A stretch of 64,000 nt of DNA, from contig CAUJLY010000006.1 in NCBI GenBank assembly GCA_963281155.1, positions 3,348,001-3,412,000 on the forward strand, in the 5' to 3' direction. The notes beneath the pieces were generated by a model. It was not told the DNA's origin, did not search any database, and saw only the letters and a list, made by a program, of their open reading frames with translations. Positions within the stretch are counted from its first letter, which is position 1; every line of letters begins with the position of its first letter. Positions 1 to 9,761 of this stretch are shown here, piece by piece. A program made the translations under genes and the position numbers. This stretch comes from Rhabditophanes sp. KR3021 (lineage: Eukaryota; Nematoda; Chromadorea; Rhabditida; Alloionematidae).

Positions 1-71
1 GACTTGTAAAGTCCTTGACTTTGCACGTAAATTCAGTTATATTTGGCAATTGTCTTTATAGTGAGCAAAAG

Positions 72-412
72 TGCCAAAGGAAAAGGATTATCTACGCAAT
101 TTAAATGTCAGAAACCTACGAAATTATCGCGCAGAAGTTGCACAAAAAAAGATCTCGGATTCAATTCGAGCTGGTTTGATTTTCCCAGTTACGAGAATTC
201 ATAAATTATTGAAAGGTCGAAATAGCTCAAACAGAATTCAGTATGTTGCAACAGTATCTCTTACTTCAACAATGGAACATTTGATTTATGAACTAGTTAA
301 TTCAACAGCCCTTCTAGTTCTAAATGAAGGCACAACTAGAATCTCATCCGAGCATATTAACAAAGTTATGAAAAGTGATTTAGAAATATTAAACTTTCCG
401 GTCCAGTTCTAA
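72..412 (+). CDS. Divergent histone H2A-fold protein (H2A.Z-like), possibly decayed; 5' end uncertain
   Basis: The reading frame encodes a recognisable histone-fold core. It has an RAGLIFPVTRIHKLL segment matching the invariant H2A stretch RAGLQFPVGRIHRLL, an L1 loop KGRNSSNR closer to the H2A.Z loop than to canonical H2A, an alpha-2 helix with EHLIYELVNSTA in place of EYLAAEILELAGNA, and TTRISSEHINKVMKSDLE in place of TRIIPRHLQLAIRNDEEL. It would act as a nucleosome subunit if expressed. The basic N-tail is poor, and the C-terminal docking domain is cut short by a TAA at 410. No ATG lies in frame near the start, and a TGA sits at 62-64. A GTAAAG donor at position 6 and AG sites at 60-61 and 70-71 suggest a short intron, so the true start may lie before the window. 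The alternative frame after the acceptor at 61 reads SKSAKGKG, which resembles an H2A tail, so a frameshifted pseudogene is a real alternative. A polyadenylation-like AATAAA is at 641. Confidence 0.5.
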
Positions 413-1130
413 TTGCGAAACATACGGAAGAAGAATTTTAAACATGTAATGTTCCAAAATGTAAAAAAGCTGGAAGATCAAAGAAGTATCGTGAAAATAT
501 AGCAGTATGATCAAAGGATTGTCGTTGAAACATCAAAGAAGCATCTTTGAAACAAAGCTGGAGTTTTTATTAAATAATTATTCAAGTATATTCTAATTGT
601 ATCCAATGATTTGCCGAATAGTTAATATTTCAAATTTATAAATAAATAATCCAACTCATATTTTGATTTGCCAAAGTACAAAACTGATTTTATCTTACTA
701 TTCATCATTTTTTTACCATTTTTATTTTTAAACAAGCACGCAATGTCTGTATTATACGATTTCTAAATCAACATATATTTCATCGACATTCATCATTTTG
801 TCGTTGAAAAATGTAAGTACCATTGCATACACTTTACATAATTTTGTAACATCTTGTGATACCCTCTTTGTTTGCTTCCCTCACATGTGATTATTCCTAT
901 TGATGGCCCATTAAAACGGTATATTTTAAAGTCAAATGTGCTTATTAATAGAATTAATGTAAACATAGAAAGGCGTTTATTCATTAATCATCAAAAAACG
1001 CCTGCCAAACACATTTTATATGATAATAAAAGCAAAAAAATTGCTATTTAAGAAAAGGATTTCTTCATTCTCTTCACCCTTGAATTATAGTTACTTTTGT
1101 ACTATACTAAATTCAAACGCCACCGAAAAA
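413..1130. other. Intergenic region and 3' flank
   Basis: No defensible gene. It contains an AATAAA at 641 that could end the H2A-like transcript, then AT-rich sequence. The last about 50 bases (1081-1130) end in a GTAAAT donor at 1131 and probably form the 5' untranslated exon of the next gene. Confidence 0.4.
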
Positions 1131-1187
1131 GTAAATTTAAAATTTCTAAATCATTTCTAATGAAAACTTCTTTTTAGATCAATCAAA

Positions 1188-1325
1188 ATGGATGATGACG
1201 CCAGAAAAGCTGCTGAAGAACAACGAGCTCAACGCCAAAAGGAGCGCATCGAAGCTTTGAGAAGAGCTGGTGAAGAAGCTGCCCGTGATGCCCGAGAGCA
1301 TGCTGTAAGAGAAAAACGCAAGTAG
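1188..1325 (+). CDS. 45-residue highly charged micro-protein
   Basis: The ATG lies 10 bases after a good acceptor (TTCTTTTTAG ending at 1177). A matching donor (GTAAATTT) at 1131 gives a 47-nt intron, the typical size in this window, so the start is most likely the first ATG of the second exon. The product begins MDDDARKAAEEQRAQR and ends in EKRK. It is almost entirely Ala, Glu, Arg and Lys in a pattern expected to form one long charged helix. GC content and codon use (GCC, CGC, GAG, AAG) are well above the surrounding AT-rich DNA, which supports real coding sequence. A polyadenylation-like AATAAA follows at 1446. I do not recognise the family. The frame is open back to the acceptor, so a longer protein with an upstream coding exon cannot be excluded. 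Confidence 0.55.
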   Translation: MDDDARKAAEEQRAQRQKERIEALRRAGEEAARDAREHAVREKRK

Positions 1326-1878
1326 ACTTTCCTTGCCTTGCTGATTATGTTTAAAGAGCTAATATCAATGTTGAATATTTGTCGGATTGTTCTTTATGAT
1401 TCTATTATGTTTCTTTCATCATTATTAACTTTAAATAATTTCTGCAATAAATCTCTTCTCATAATTTGGTACATTATATTCCACACAGTTTCGTGTTTGA
1501 CATTCATTATTTTAATCGAAAAATATGTATTAACCATATATGTTGCATAATTGTTCTGGTAAAATTATTTATTTAAAACCAATTCACACAAATTATAGCC
1601 CTGATGATTTTAAACAAAGTCTGCCAAATTTAACTTTTATGAAATATAATTGATTTTTCGCTAGAAACAAAAATAATTAGTAAATTTAAAGTTAAAAGCG
1701 TAACAAAAGGAACATTTATTATATCAAATCAATTTTTATATGCTGCTTAAAATATATTACTAAAATATAGCAGGGAGTAATGGTATAGAGGTAATAACTG
1801 TGGAACCAGCTATTATTTAAAGCGATGAAATGCTTGAGGCAGTAGTTTAGTTCAAAAACATCGAAAATAATTGAAAAA
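1326..1878. other. Convergent intergenic region
   Basis: AT-rich sequence between two converging genes. It holds an AATAAA at 1446 for the plus-strand gene. I see no other coding or structural signal. Confidence 0.4.
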
Positions 1879-2962
1879 TTAATTGCTTCTTGTTTTAGAA
1901 CGAATTCGTTCAAGGCTTTTTAAGCGCTTTTGTTCTTTATACTTCAAAGCCTGAAAATATATAATTAAATTAGAAATAAAATTAACTTACAACAGAGTTA
2001 TCACGACATTCAGCTTCATTTTGACAACATACAACATCTGTATTACCACGGCCTATGACCTCCTTACGCAATTCTTCTTCAAAATCAGGTATAAGATTAG
2101 CACAATAATTTTTTATTGGCACATCAGCGTCCATAGAACATCCAGTCATATAGAAAAAATCATATTTTTGAATTAATTCATTAAAAAAACTATATTCTAA
2201 GATATAACATTTATCGCCTTTAGAGGCACATTTGTTCATATAAGTGTACCCATGAAATTCCATTGTTTCATCATCACAACCTGGTATGTTGCATTCACAA
2301 AATAAATCTTCGTAACTTCTGTAACCTCTGTCTTTTTTTCTTCCATGTCCCCAGCCATACTTACTTCCGTCATAGCTTTTATCAAAAATGTTAAACAATT
2401 TGTTTATCTGCAGTTGTCTTTCAGTTAATATAGGTTCAGCAGTTGTTGAGGCATCCGGATCAGTTGGTCGTGGCGGGCCACGGAAAATATCCATTCCATC
2501 ATTTCTGTAATACGAAGGAGTATTTCTTTTAGGTAAATTAACGTTGGCATTGGTGTCTTTTATAATTCGAATTGTAGTCTGGGTGGTTTCAATGGACGTT
2601 AAGAAATGTATTGGACTGTCTTCAGTTGTGTTCAGAACATCTGTTACTTCACCACTGCCTTCTGTGTCAGTTGAATTGTCAATTGGAGTAACAATAGCTT
2701 CAGTAGTGTTCAACACACTAGTATGGTTAACCTTCGTATCATTTGAATTACTTGCTATTTGGAGATTATTTTTAGTGCTGTTATAAATATCTACCTCAAT
2801 AATAACGTTAGTTGGCTTTACAATTATTAATTGTTCAGTAGCAATTTTTGTTGCATTTTCCTCAATAGATGAAGCAGTGGTATTGCTTCTGTTCCCATTG
2901 ATCTGGTAATTTAAAATAGTTAAAATATATGCTATCAGCACAATTAATGAATTCCGCTTCAT
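1879..2962 (-). CDS. Secreted Ser/Thr/Asn-rich protein with C-terminal cysteine module (three-finger-like)
   Basis: Two exons: 1991-2962 and 1879-1950, joined across a 40-nt intron (GTAAGT to TATTTTCAG) in phase 0, giving 347 residues. An N-terminal signal peptide (MKRNSLIVLIAYILTIL) is followed by about 180 residues rich in Ser, Thr and Asn with many N-glycosylation sequons (NRSN, NATK, NSTK, NHTS, NTTE, NSTD). The C-terminal third has ten cysteines spaced as CxC-x4-C, then C-x5-C, single Cys residues, and a closing CC-x4-C. That closing motif resembles the CC-x4-CN end of Ly6/uPAR and activin-receptor-type three-finger domains. The second exon adds a very basic 23-residue tail (ALKYKEQKRLKSLERIRSKT...) with no hydrophobic anchor. 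The three-finger assignment is inferred from spacing only. An extracellular glycoprotein is the safe conclusion. Confidence 0.7.
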
Positions 2963-4627
2963 ATCTTAACAAAATAATTAATAATAACTTTACTTAGTTT
3001 CTATAATACCGTATAAGAATCCAATGTAAATATGACCTTGTTTCTCATAATATCAGTTGACCAAATACACGCTGTTATTTACAATTAAAGTGTTTAACTA
3101 TCGAGCCTTTACTACATGCATTGTTCAATAAGTCCTCATATATTTGATTAGAACATTTGAAGAACTGTAATTAGGATTGTAAATTGGTTTTATGGTAGTT
3201 GATATCTTTTTAGATCTATTCTAAATATAAAAATGACATTTGAAAATAACAATTTTATGGAAATGTTATTATATAATGCACATGAATAACTTAGTAGCTG
3301 TTATTATTTGTCATTCAAAAAGCTTTCAAGGCAATAAAAAAGGTGTTGAGTACGAAAAATATAAAGGATAAAATATAAATTGCTATTTTTTAAACAAAGA
3401 AGCAATCACTTAAAGATAACAGTTTGATTAAACTGAACAATTCAGACAAAGATAGATATTATATAGAGAGCAAAAAATGATTGATGGTTTTCAAAAATTC
3501 CAACACATTATTAAAACAATCAAAAGGGTAAGTAACATTACACTTAGGAAAGTTTCAATTGTTAAATGGCGAGACTTAAATTTGCTTTGTTTTTCGACTT
3601 CGTTTTTGAATGGCACGGGGCATTAAGTAGAAAGATGAAGATCACTTAGAGACAGGTTAGATAATTTATATTTCATTAGAAACATTTTGTCTGTACGTAA
3701 AAAAACTATATCAAAGTAAAATAAACTATATGCACATATTTCATATGAAAAGAGATTATTAAAGTAAACCTGTGTCAACCTTACAAATCACATTAAACTA
3801 ACAAAATGTCAGAATCTTAACATCAAAACACTTTTTTATTTGAGTCGTACCACTTTTTTTTGTTATGTGATAAGTAATTGTGCATATTTTGAAATACAAC
3901 GAACATCCTTTGTCTAAGAATTTACGTTTGGTATTTGATTTTGTTAAACATAAAGTAGACAGACCTGGGCAACCAGAAATATTTTGGGAAAAATCAGCTA
4001 ATATTTAAGCAAAATTTTTAGATAAAACTCGTCTCAAACATTGAATTAAATTTAATAGTCCGTGTTTTGAAATCCGCAGAGTCTGTTTATATCCTCACTC
4101 TCTTGGCTCAAACACAGTCAATTGTGTTTCATCTTTTAACTTTATCTAAACTAGACCAGTGTATAAGTAACACAATAGAAAAATATATAAAAGGCATAAG
4201 CTATAAAAGAATCTGTTAATCCAGTTTGAAAGCTACGGTATTTTTATATCTAAATCATTAAAAAAATCTTCAATATCTCTTTTCCGCTGGTCGGGGGAGG
4301 CATAATGACATAAAATCCTGTACAATATGTGGAATTCTTTTTAAGCATTTTAATAAACACAAATAAAAACAATATTGTTTGAAATGTAGTTGAAATAGAA
4401 GTTATAGTAGTTATAATGTTGCAAATTATTGCTTCTTAGAATGACTATCTTTCATAACAAAACAATTTTAAAGATCTTAGGAAATAAAAACTTACCCAAT
4501 GTTAAAAGAAAAACGAATTTCAGTAGACATAAGAAGAACTTTTAAAAAGCAAAGTAAAACAATACAACAAGGAAACATTGAAAGAAAGTTAAGAGATATT
4601 GATATAAATGGTTATGTAAACGGCATG
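2963..4627. other. Gene-free stretch
   Basis: About 1.7 kb of AT-rich sequence upstream of one minus-strand gene and downstream of the next. No open frame longer than background, no clear tandem repeat, no tRNA-like boxes. Confidence 0.35.
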
Positions 4628-5431
4628 TCAATTTCTTTTGGGTTTGAACGAAGCCAAACGTTTAACGTCCTGCCATAGCTTCCTTGGTCTGGAAACTTCT
4701 GGTGGTGTTGAAGACCTTTTTGGTTCTGGAGGAACGTAATAGATTCGGTCAGTGACCTTGGAAAAGTAGTTTTTTGGTCGCTCCGGAATAATGTCTCCTT
4801 TTCCTTGATACGACATTTCAGGGATGGTGATTGAAGGAAGAAAATTTTTTGTCTCTTCTTCTGAAAAAACATGCTTTTCTGACACAACAATTTTTGGTGC
4901 AACAACTTTTGAAATTTGTTCTAAGGGAGGTAATTTGTGTCGATATCTCCATTCTGGACCGATGGGCTCCGAAACGTTTTCTCGACAATTCATTCGGGGT
5001 AGTGGTACATAGTTAGACATATATTGTTCCGGCGGTGAAACATATCGTTCAATTCGTCTGTGTCGAAAACGACTTCCGTTACCATCTAAACCAACCCCTT
5101 GTAGATCATTTCGTAATTCTCCAATTGGGGAAAGATTATTAGGATCATTTCCTAATCCTTCAATTGAAGGAAGATCATTAAAACCATTTTCTAATTCTTC
5201 AATTGGAGACTGATTATTATAATTATTTCCTAATTTGTCAAGTGGACGCAGATTATAAGGACCGTATTCATCTGCGTAGTGTTGCCGCTTTCGATTTAAT
5301 AAGCCTTCGTATCTGAAATTGGATTGTCTTGGTGACACCAAATTTACTTCACTCTCATTTTCCAATTCATTGTTCAGCAAGGAAAATTTTATCGTTGGTG
5401 TCTTGGACTTTCCGTGTGGAAATTGCGCCAT
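4628..5431 (-). CDS. Orphan basic protein with four 13-residue repeats
   Basis: A single coding exon of 267 residues starting MAQFPHGKSK. I chose the ATG at 5431 because a TTTGTTTAG acceptor lies just upstream and a GTACGT donor about 60 nt further up would give a typical 5' untranslated intron. An ATG at 5449 is in frame if that intron is not used. No signal peptide or membrane segment is visible, so the product is probably cytosolic or nuclear. Residues about 67-118 contain four degenerate 13-residue units (LGNNYNNQSPIEE, LENGFNDLPSIEG, LGNDPNNLSPIGE, LRNDLQGVGLDG). The rest is rich in Pro, Arg and Tyr and ends in a basic tail (KLWQDVKRLASFKPKRN). The length of open frame and fairly high GC argue for a real gene. 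Family not recognised. Confidence 0.6.
   Translation of the reverse strand: MAQFPHGKSKTPTIKFSLLNNELENESEVNLVSPRQSNFRYEGLLNRKRQHYADEYGPYNLRPLDKLGNNYNNQSPIEELENGFNDLPSIEGLGNDPNNLSPIGELRNDLQGVGLDGNGSRFRHRRIERYVSPPEQYMSNYVPLPRMNCRENVSEPIGPEWRYRHKLPPLEQISKVVAPKIVVSEKHVFSEEETKNFLPSITIPEMSYQGKGDIIPERPKNYFSKVTDRIYYVPPEPKRSSTPPEVSRPRKLWQDVKRLASFKPKRN
5078..5233 (-). repeat. 39-nt degenerate tandem repeat inside the orphan gene
   Basis: Four successive 39-nt units encode 13-residue repeats around the consensus L-x-N-x-x-N-x-x-S-P-I-E/G-E. Units 1 and 3 are closest to each other, and unit 4 has lost its second half. Confidence 0.6.
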
Positions 5432-5494
5432 TTTTTCTAAACAAATCATTGTAAGTCGCGAATGTATGGACAACAGATGAATATCTTAACGTAC

Positions 5495-8285
5495 CCAACA
5501 ATACCTAATATTTGACGTCCTTGTGTAATTAATACAATAACTGCAGCTTAGATTTTTGCTAAAGTAGTCAATCCAATAAGAGTAAGCTATCCCAAATATA
5601 TTTTTTATTAAATGTGAAAGACTGAATAATAATAGTTTTACACAATGTCAATTGTAAGAACCTTAGCATATTTAACAATTAATCGGAAATCTGTATTTTG
5701 TTATTAAATAGTTACTGGATGGTTACGTCAACAATATATTAGGAATGTACAGCTTTGATTAAAGACGGGGAGAGTAATGAGATTTTAAAAAGATATGAAT
5801 CTGTAGATTAAGGGAGAACAACATTCATTAGTATTAACTAGGGCTCTCATAAAGGAAGGCGGTTTTTGAAGACATGCATGCTAGCCTGCACGTCAAAGTA
5901 TATGCGTGATAACTTTTTCACTAACTCATTAAATCCAACTTGAAATTGATATAAAATGAGTATGGTTAAATCTAATGAAAAATGAAAAGTTGCGAGATTT
6001 CCTTCATGTCAATGATAGTAACAAATCTTACAGGAAACTACAGGCTACAAAAGAGAAGAAACTTATTGACAACTTATAGTACATACTACTCATAAGAATT
6101 TTTTCCTGAAGTGGAATTATGCGTTATATGGTATATTCACATAAATTATTTATGAATAGGATTACCCAAGGAATCACCTTTTGTAACTATAACTACCTAC
6201 AAAAGATATTTCCTATGAAACAATTAATAAAAAACAAGACTATTATAGTCGTTTTTACACTTTATGAAAAACAACTATAACAAAGCCTTCAGTAAAACAT
6301 ACTTTATAATGTAATAAAATATAAAGTATGCATTACTATAATTTACACACCTCAATCTCATTTATCGCGTTATTGAATTTACGTGGAATGAAAATGAGTG
6401 AAGAATGAATAAAAGTAATACATGGTTCCGGTCTGTGGCATGACAATGTTTGAGAACACAGGATGATAAATTTGGCACAAACGCTGCTTCTTTTCCTCGG
6501 AAATTAACGCTATCATATACACCTACCTCTACCTTGCTTTATAAGTGTAAAGCGACATCAGTAATAATTTTTTAACAAAAGTCATGTACACAACAGAGTT
6601 ACCTCGGCAATTTATCCGTGTTGTTTATTTATATAATAACATCCGGTATATTTTAGATTAAAGCTTTTCTAAAAAGATAACTTCAAAGAACAGTTGTTGT
6701 AAATGAAAGGACAAAGAGTGTTTTATGAAATTGGAACAAATGCTGGTAAGGCTGTTGTAATACTTTTGTGATTTTTATCTCATCAACAGATCAAAAAAAG
6801 AAATTTGCAAATAGATCTTGTTTCATATTTTTATGTGAATAAGTTGTGGTGATGCTTTTTTTGTTATCGAACAAATTGCTTATGAATAAAACTACCATCT
6901 GCCAAAAAAAATTATTCATACTAATAGTTCTTTGTCTCATTTTCGAAAAGCGCCATACATGTTTACAATATATGTGAGATAGTGATCAGCTTTAGAGAAC
7001 GCCTCAATATTTGCACTTTGTGAAAGAAATTGATCTACAGATTTTGTCAACGCCTCATATATTTTCACTATAAATATGAGTTTAAAATATAAGTATTATT
7101 CATTTTATCACAATCTTTACTAGAGCTTATCTATTCATTTAAATTGCTGAACATTCTTTGATATGGAAACGTTAATCGGGCTTTGATTGAATAGCAGGCA
7201 ACACTGAGTGTCAAGGAAACACTAGTATTTTGATGCTGATGATCGACAATTTGAGTAATCAATTTAATTAAATCTCAGATACAATGAAGCCCATTTGTAT
7301 CCGAAACAATTGGCGTTAGTATAAATAAATTTGAACTAATGCTAAAAAATGAATGTTGCAACTCAAACCAAAAGAGTTCCTATCAATATTTAGCGCCACA
7401 AATTTACGACTTAGGAAAAACTATTGTAGACGCTTTATGATCATGTTCATTGTGTATTTGTTAATAAAATTTGTTATAAAATTGCTTGTATTTAACTATT
7501 TGCATACATTCGTTTTGGCGATTAATTTAATTATTCATTAAATTGGCCAAGTATTGTTCGACTTCATAAAGAAGAGGTGAAATTATTTATAACCTTAATC
7601 TATTGATTACGTAAATGAATGGATGAATAATCCGCAACTTAACCGCAGCATCCATCATTTGCAGAGTTAATGTATTAATCCTTTAAATATAATGAATATT
7701 TTCAAATACAAAGAGACTATTTCCGTTATATTCTTCTGTTTGTTCCTACTATTTATATTTAACTTTTAAAGAAATTCAAACTTAAGCATTTCTAAAGATA
7801 TTAAACTGACTGGTATGTTGAATGAATAACAATAAGTTAATAGAGCAAGTTCTATTTTCAAACTTCATTTAATTAAATAGTATTTTTAGCCATCATTAAT
7901 GTGGAGATAATGAAGATATAATAATAATCCAAATATACATATGAATCTCATAAAACCGCACAAATATCTCAAATACACGACAGTCCAATCACACGATTAA
8001 GTTTACTCAGATAACCAAATACGTAACTTTCACCTATTTTTTATTTAAGCATAAAATTTGTATAATAAATTCATTTTTATAAGAATAATTGCGCAATAAA
8101 TTACTTTATTTATTCCTACTATCAAATTAATAAAGAATATTATTGCAAGAATCTTTAATCATTTCTTAAAAAAGAAGATTTAAACTTTTTATTTTTTACT
8201 TGGAAAATTGTTAATGAGCTTTGATGTGTTTTATTCATAGAGTAATCTATAACTAAAGGATAAATGCAAAATTATAATCAATTGT
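5495..8285. other. Gene-free stretch
   Basis: About 2.8 kb of AT-rich DNA. Short open frames here have base composition no different from the background, and I found no domain-like peptide, tandem array or RNA gene. Confidence 0.35.
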
Positions 8286-8820
8286 GCCAATTAAATCTTC
8301 ATTTGTTACAGTAGCAATTCTGCCAAGACAGCCTGTTCCAACCAGTTTTGTCAGCAAAGCCTTTAAGTTTAAGTAAATATTTTTCAATTTGCACAAATCC
8401 ATGATTATATTCGTTTAAAAACACACAATTAATGCTTATAAATAATACGGCAAAGTATACATTGTTAATAGTTGTCTTTATTTTTCGTGAGAGTTAATAT
8501 GTCCGGCTGTAAATATCAAACAATCCGAGGACATTCTCGAAAATTCAACTTTAATTCGCCCTATACATCAACTAGAAGTCAGCATAATATAAATGTGATT
8601 AAGAGTTGTAATACCCATATCATTAATGCCATTTATTATACTTGGTTTGTTAAATTAAATGAAGTATGTAGTTTTTATATTTTTGAGAAAAAACGTTTAG
8701 AAGAATATATCTATTTATAATAAGAAGTAATGGGATAGTACGAAGCTTTAGTTTATGACTAATTATAAATGTAGATTGCTTTTGTTGCATTAAGGAGAAA
8801 AAATAAATTATTTTGTGTTT

Positions 8821-8920
8821 CATAAATTGACAATTGGACATTCATTTTGGTTCAAGCCAAGTGTTTTATGATTTATAAATCTGCAATTGAGCATTCATTT
8901 TGGTTCGCAGTTTCAAGCCG
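8821..8920. repeat. Short imperfect direct duplication
   Basis: Two copies of a segment of about 40-48 bases, one at about 8821-8858 and one at about 8873-8920, share the core cattcattttggttc and the flanks aattga and aagcc. The second copy contains the last codons and stop of the candidate exon at 8873-9005. The first copy lies just downstream, so the 3' end of that exon appears to have been duplicated into its own 3' flank. Confidence 0.55.
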
Positions 8921-9582
8921 TGGGTAACAATCCAAATCATTACATTGAATAGCTTCCGCTGTGAATTCTTCATCTTCAAGGTCTTCTTCAATAAGCCAAA
9001 AGCATCTAAAAACGTTTATGATACACAAAAGCTATAAACTTGCAAATCATCTGCAACAAAGAAAACAACGGTACAAATAGCAATTATCAAAATAATATTG
9101 TAAGTAACGTCATCAATTACATCATCCATCATTTTATCTGGAATTAGATAGTTAACAAAGTCCGGAATTAACTAAACTTTGCAAAAGAAGTAAAACTTGT
9201 AACTAATAAGAATTTTGTTATAAGATTAGTAGTGCTAGCAAAGTACACTGATGGATATGTTAAAACCTTAGTTTTATATACCTCTGGCTCGAACATCTTG
9301 CCAATTGTTAATAAATAACAATTTGCGTTTATAATTTAAAATTGTAGCTCTTAATCCCATGTAAATCCAATTAAAGCGTAATGATAGTAAGGCATACTGA
9401 CTTAGTGGAGGTAATATGTTAGTCAAATAATTTTTTAGTTGCACTTTACGGCTTAAGGATACTATTGAAGTAATTGAAGTTATCAAAGATTGTCTTTCAA
9501 TATAAACATTTAAATTAAAAATGAACAGAGAAGAGAACTGTATTAAGGCTAGAATTAATCCGTTATGCAAAAAGAATTAACT
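8873..9582 (-). CDS. Candidate fragmented multi-exon gene, cysteine-bearing acidic C-terminal exon
   Basis: Three coding-like pieces lie in order on the minus strand. The first (about 9282-9550) has a good GTATAT donor after VRARG at 9281 and no ATG I trust. A second piece, after an acceptor TTCCAG near 9150, reads DKMMDDVIDDVTYNIILIIAICTVVFF-type sequence, a single hydrophobic segment, and joins the first in frame. The third (8873-9005), after CGTTTTTAG, is open for 44 codons, starts CFWLIEEDLEDEEF and has spaced cysteines (IQCNDLDCYPR, NECSIADL) before TAA. No donor in the second piece has the phase needed to join the third, so the model is incomplete. It may be a real gene missing an exon, two small genes, or a decayed gene. 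Family not recognised. Confidence 0.3.
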
Positions 9583-9761
9583 ATAATAATGCAAGAATAC
9601 AATGGCTGTTTGCTACAAAAATCAGAAAAGTATTTTATTTGAAATCAAGATAATAAATTCGTAAAGAAAATTAAAAGTAATTTAGTTGGGAAAAAAAATT
9701 CACATGTGGTTAAATTATCAGACCGTATTTTCTTTACCAAAAGCTCGAGCATGAGGAGGCT

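Noticed and set aside
1775..1815. tRNA A-box-like string (tggtatagagg)
   Set aside because: No matching B box (GGTTCRANNCC type) at the right distance and no cloverleaf could be formed.
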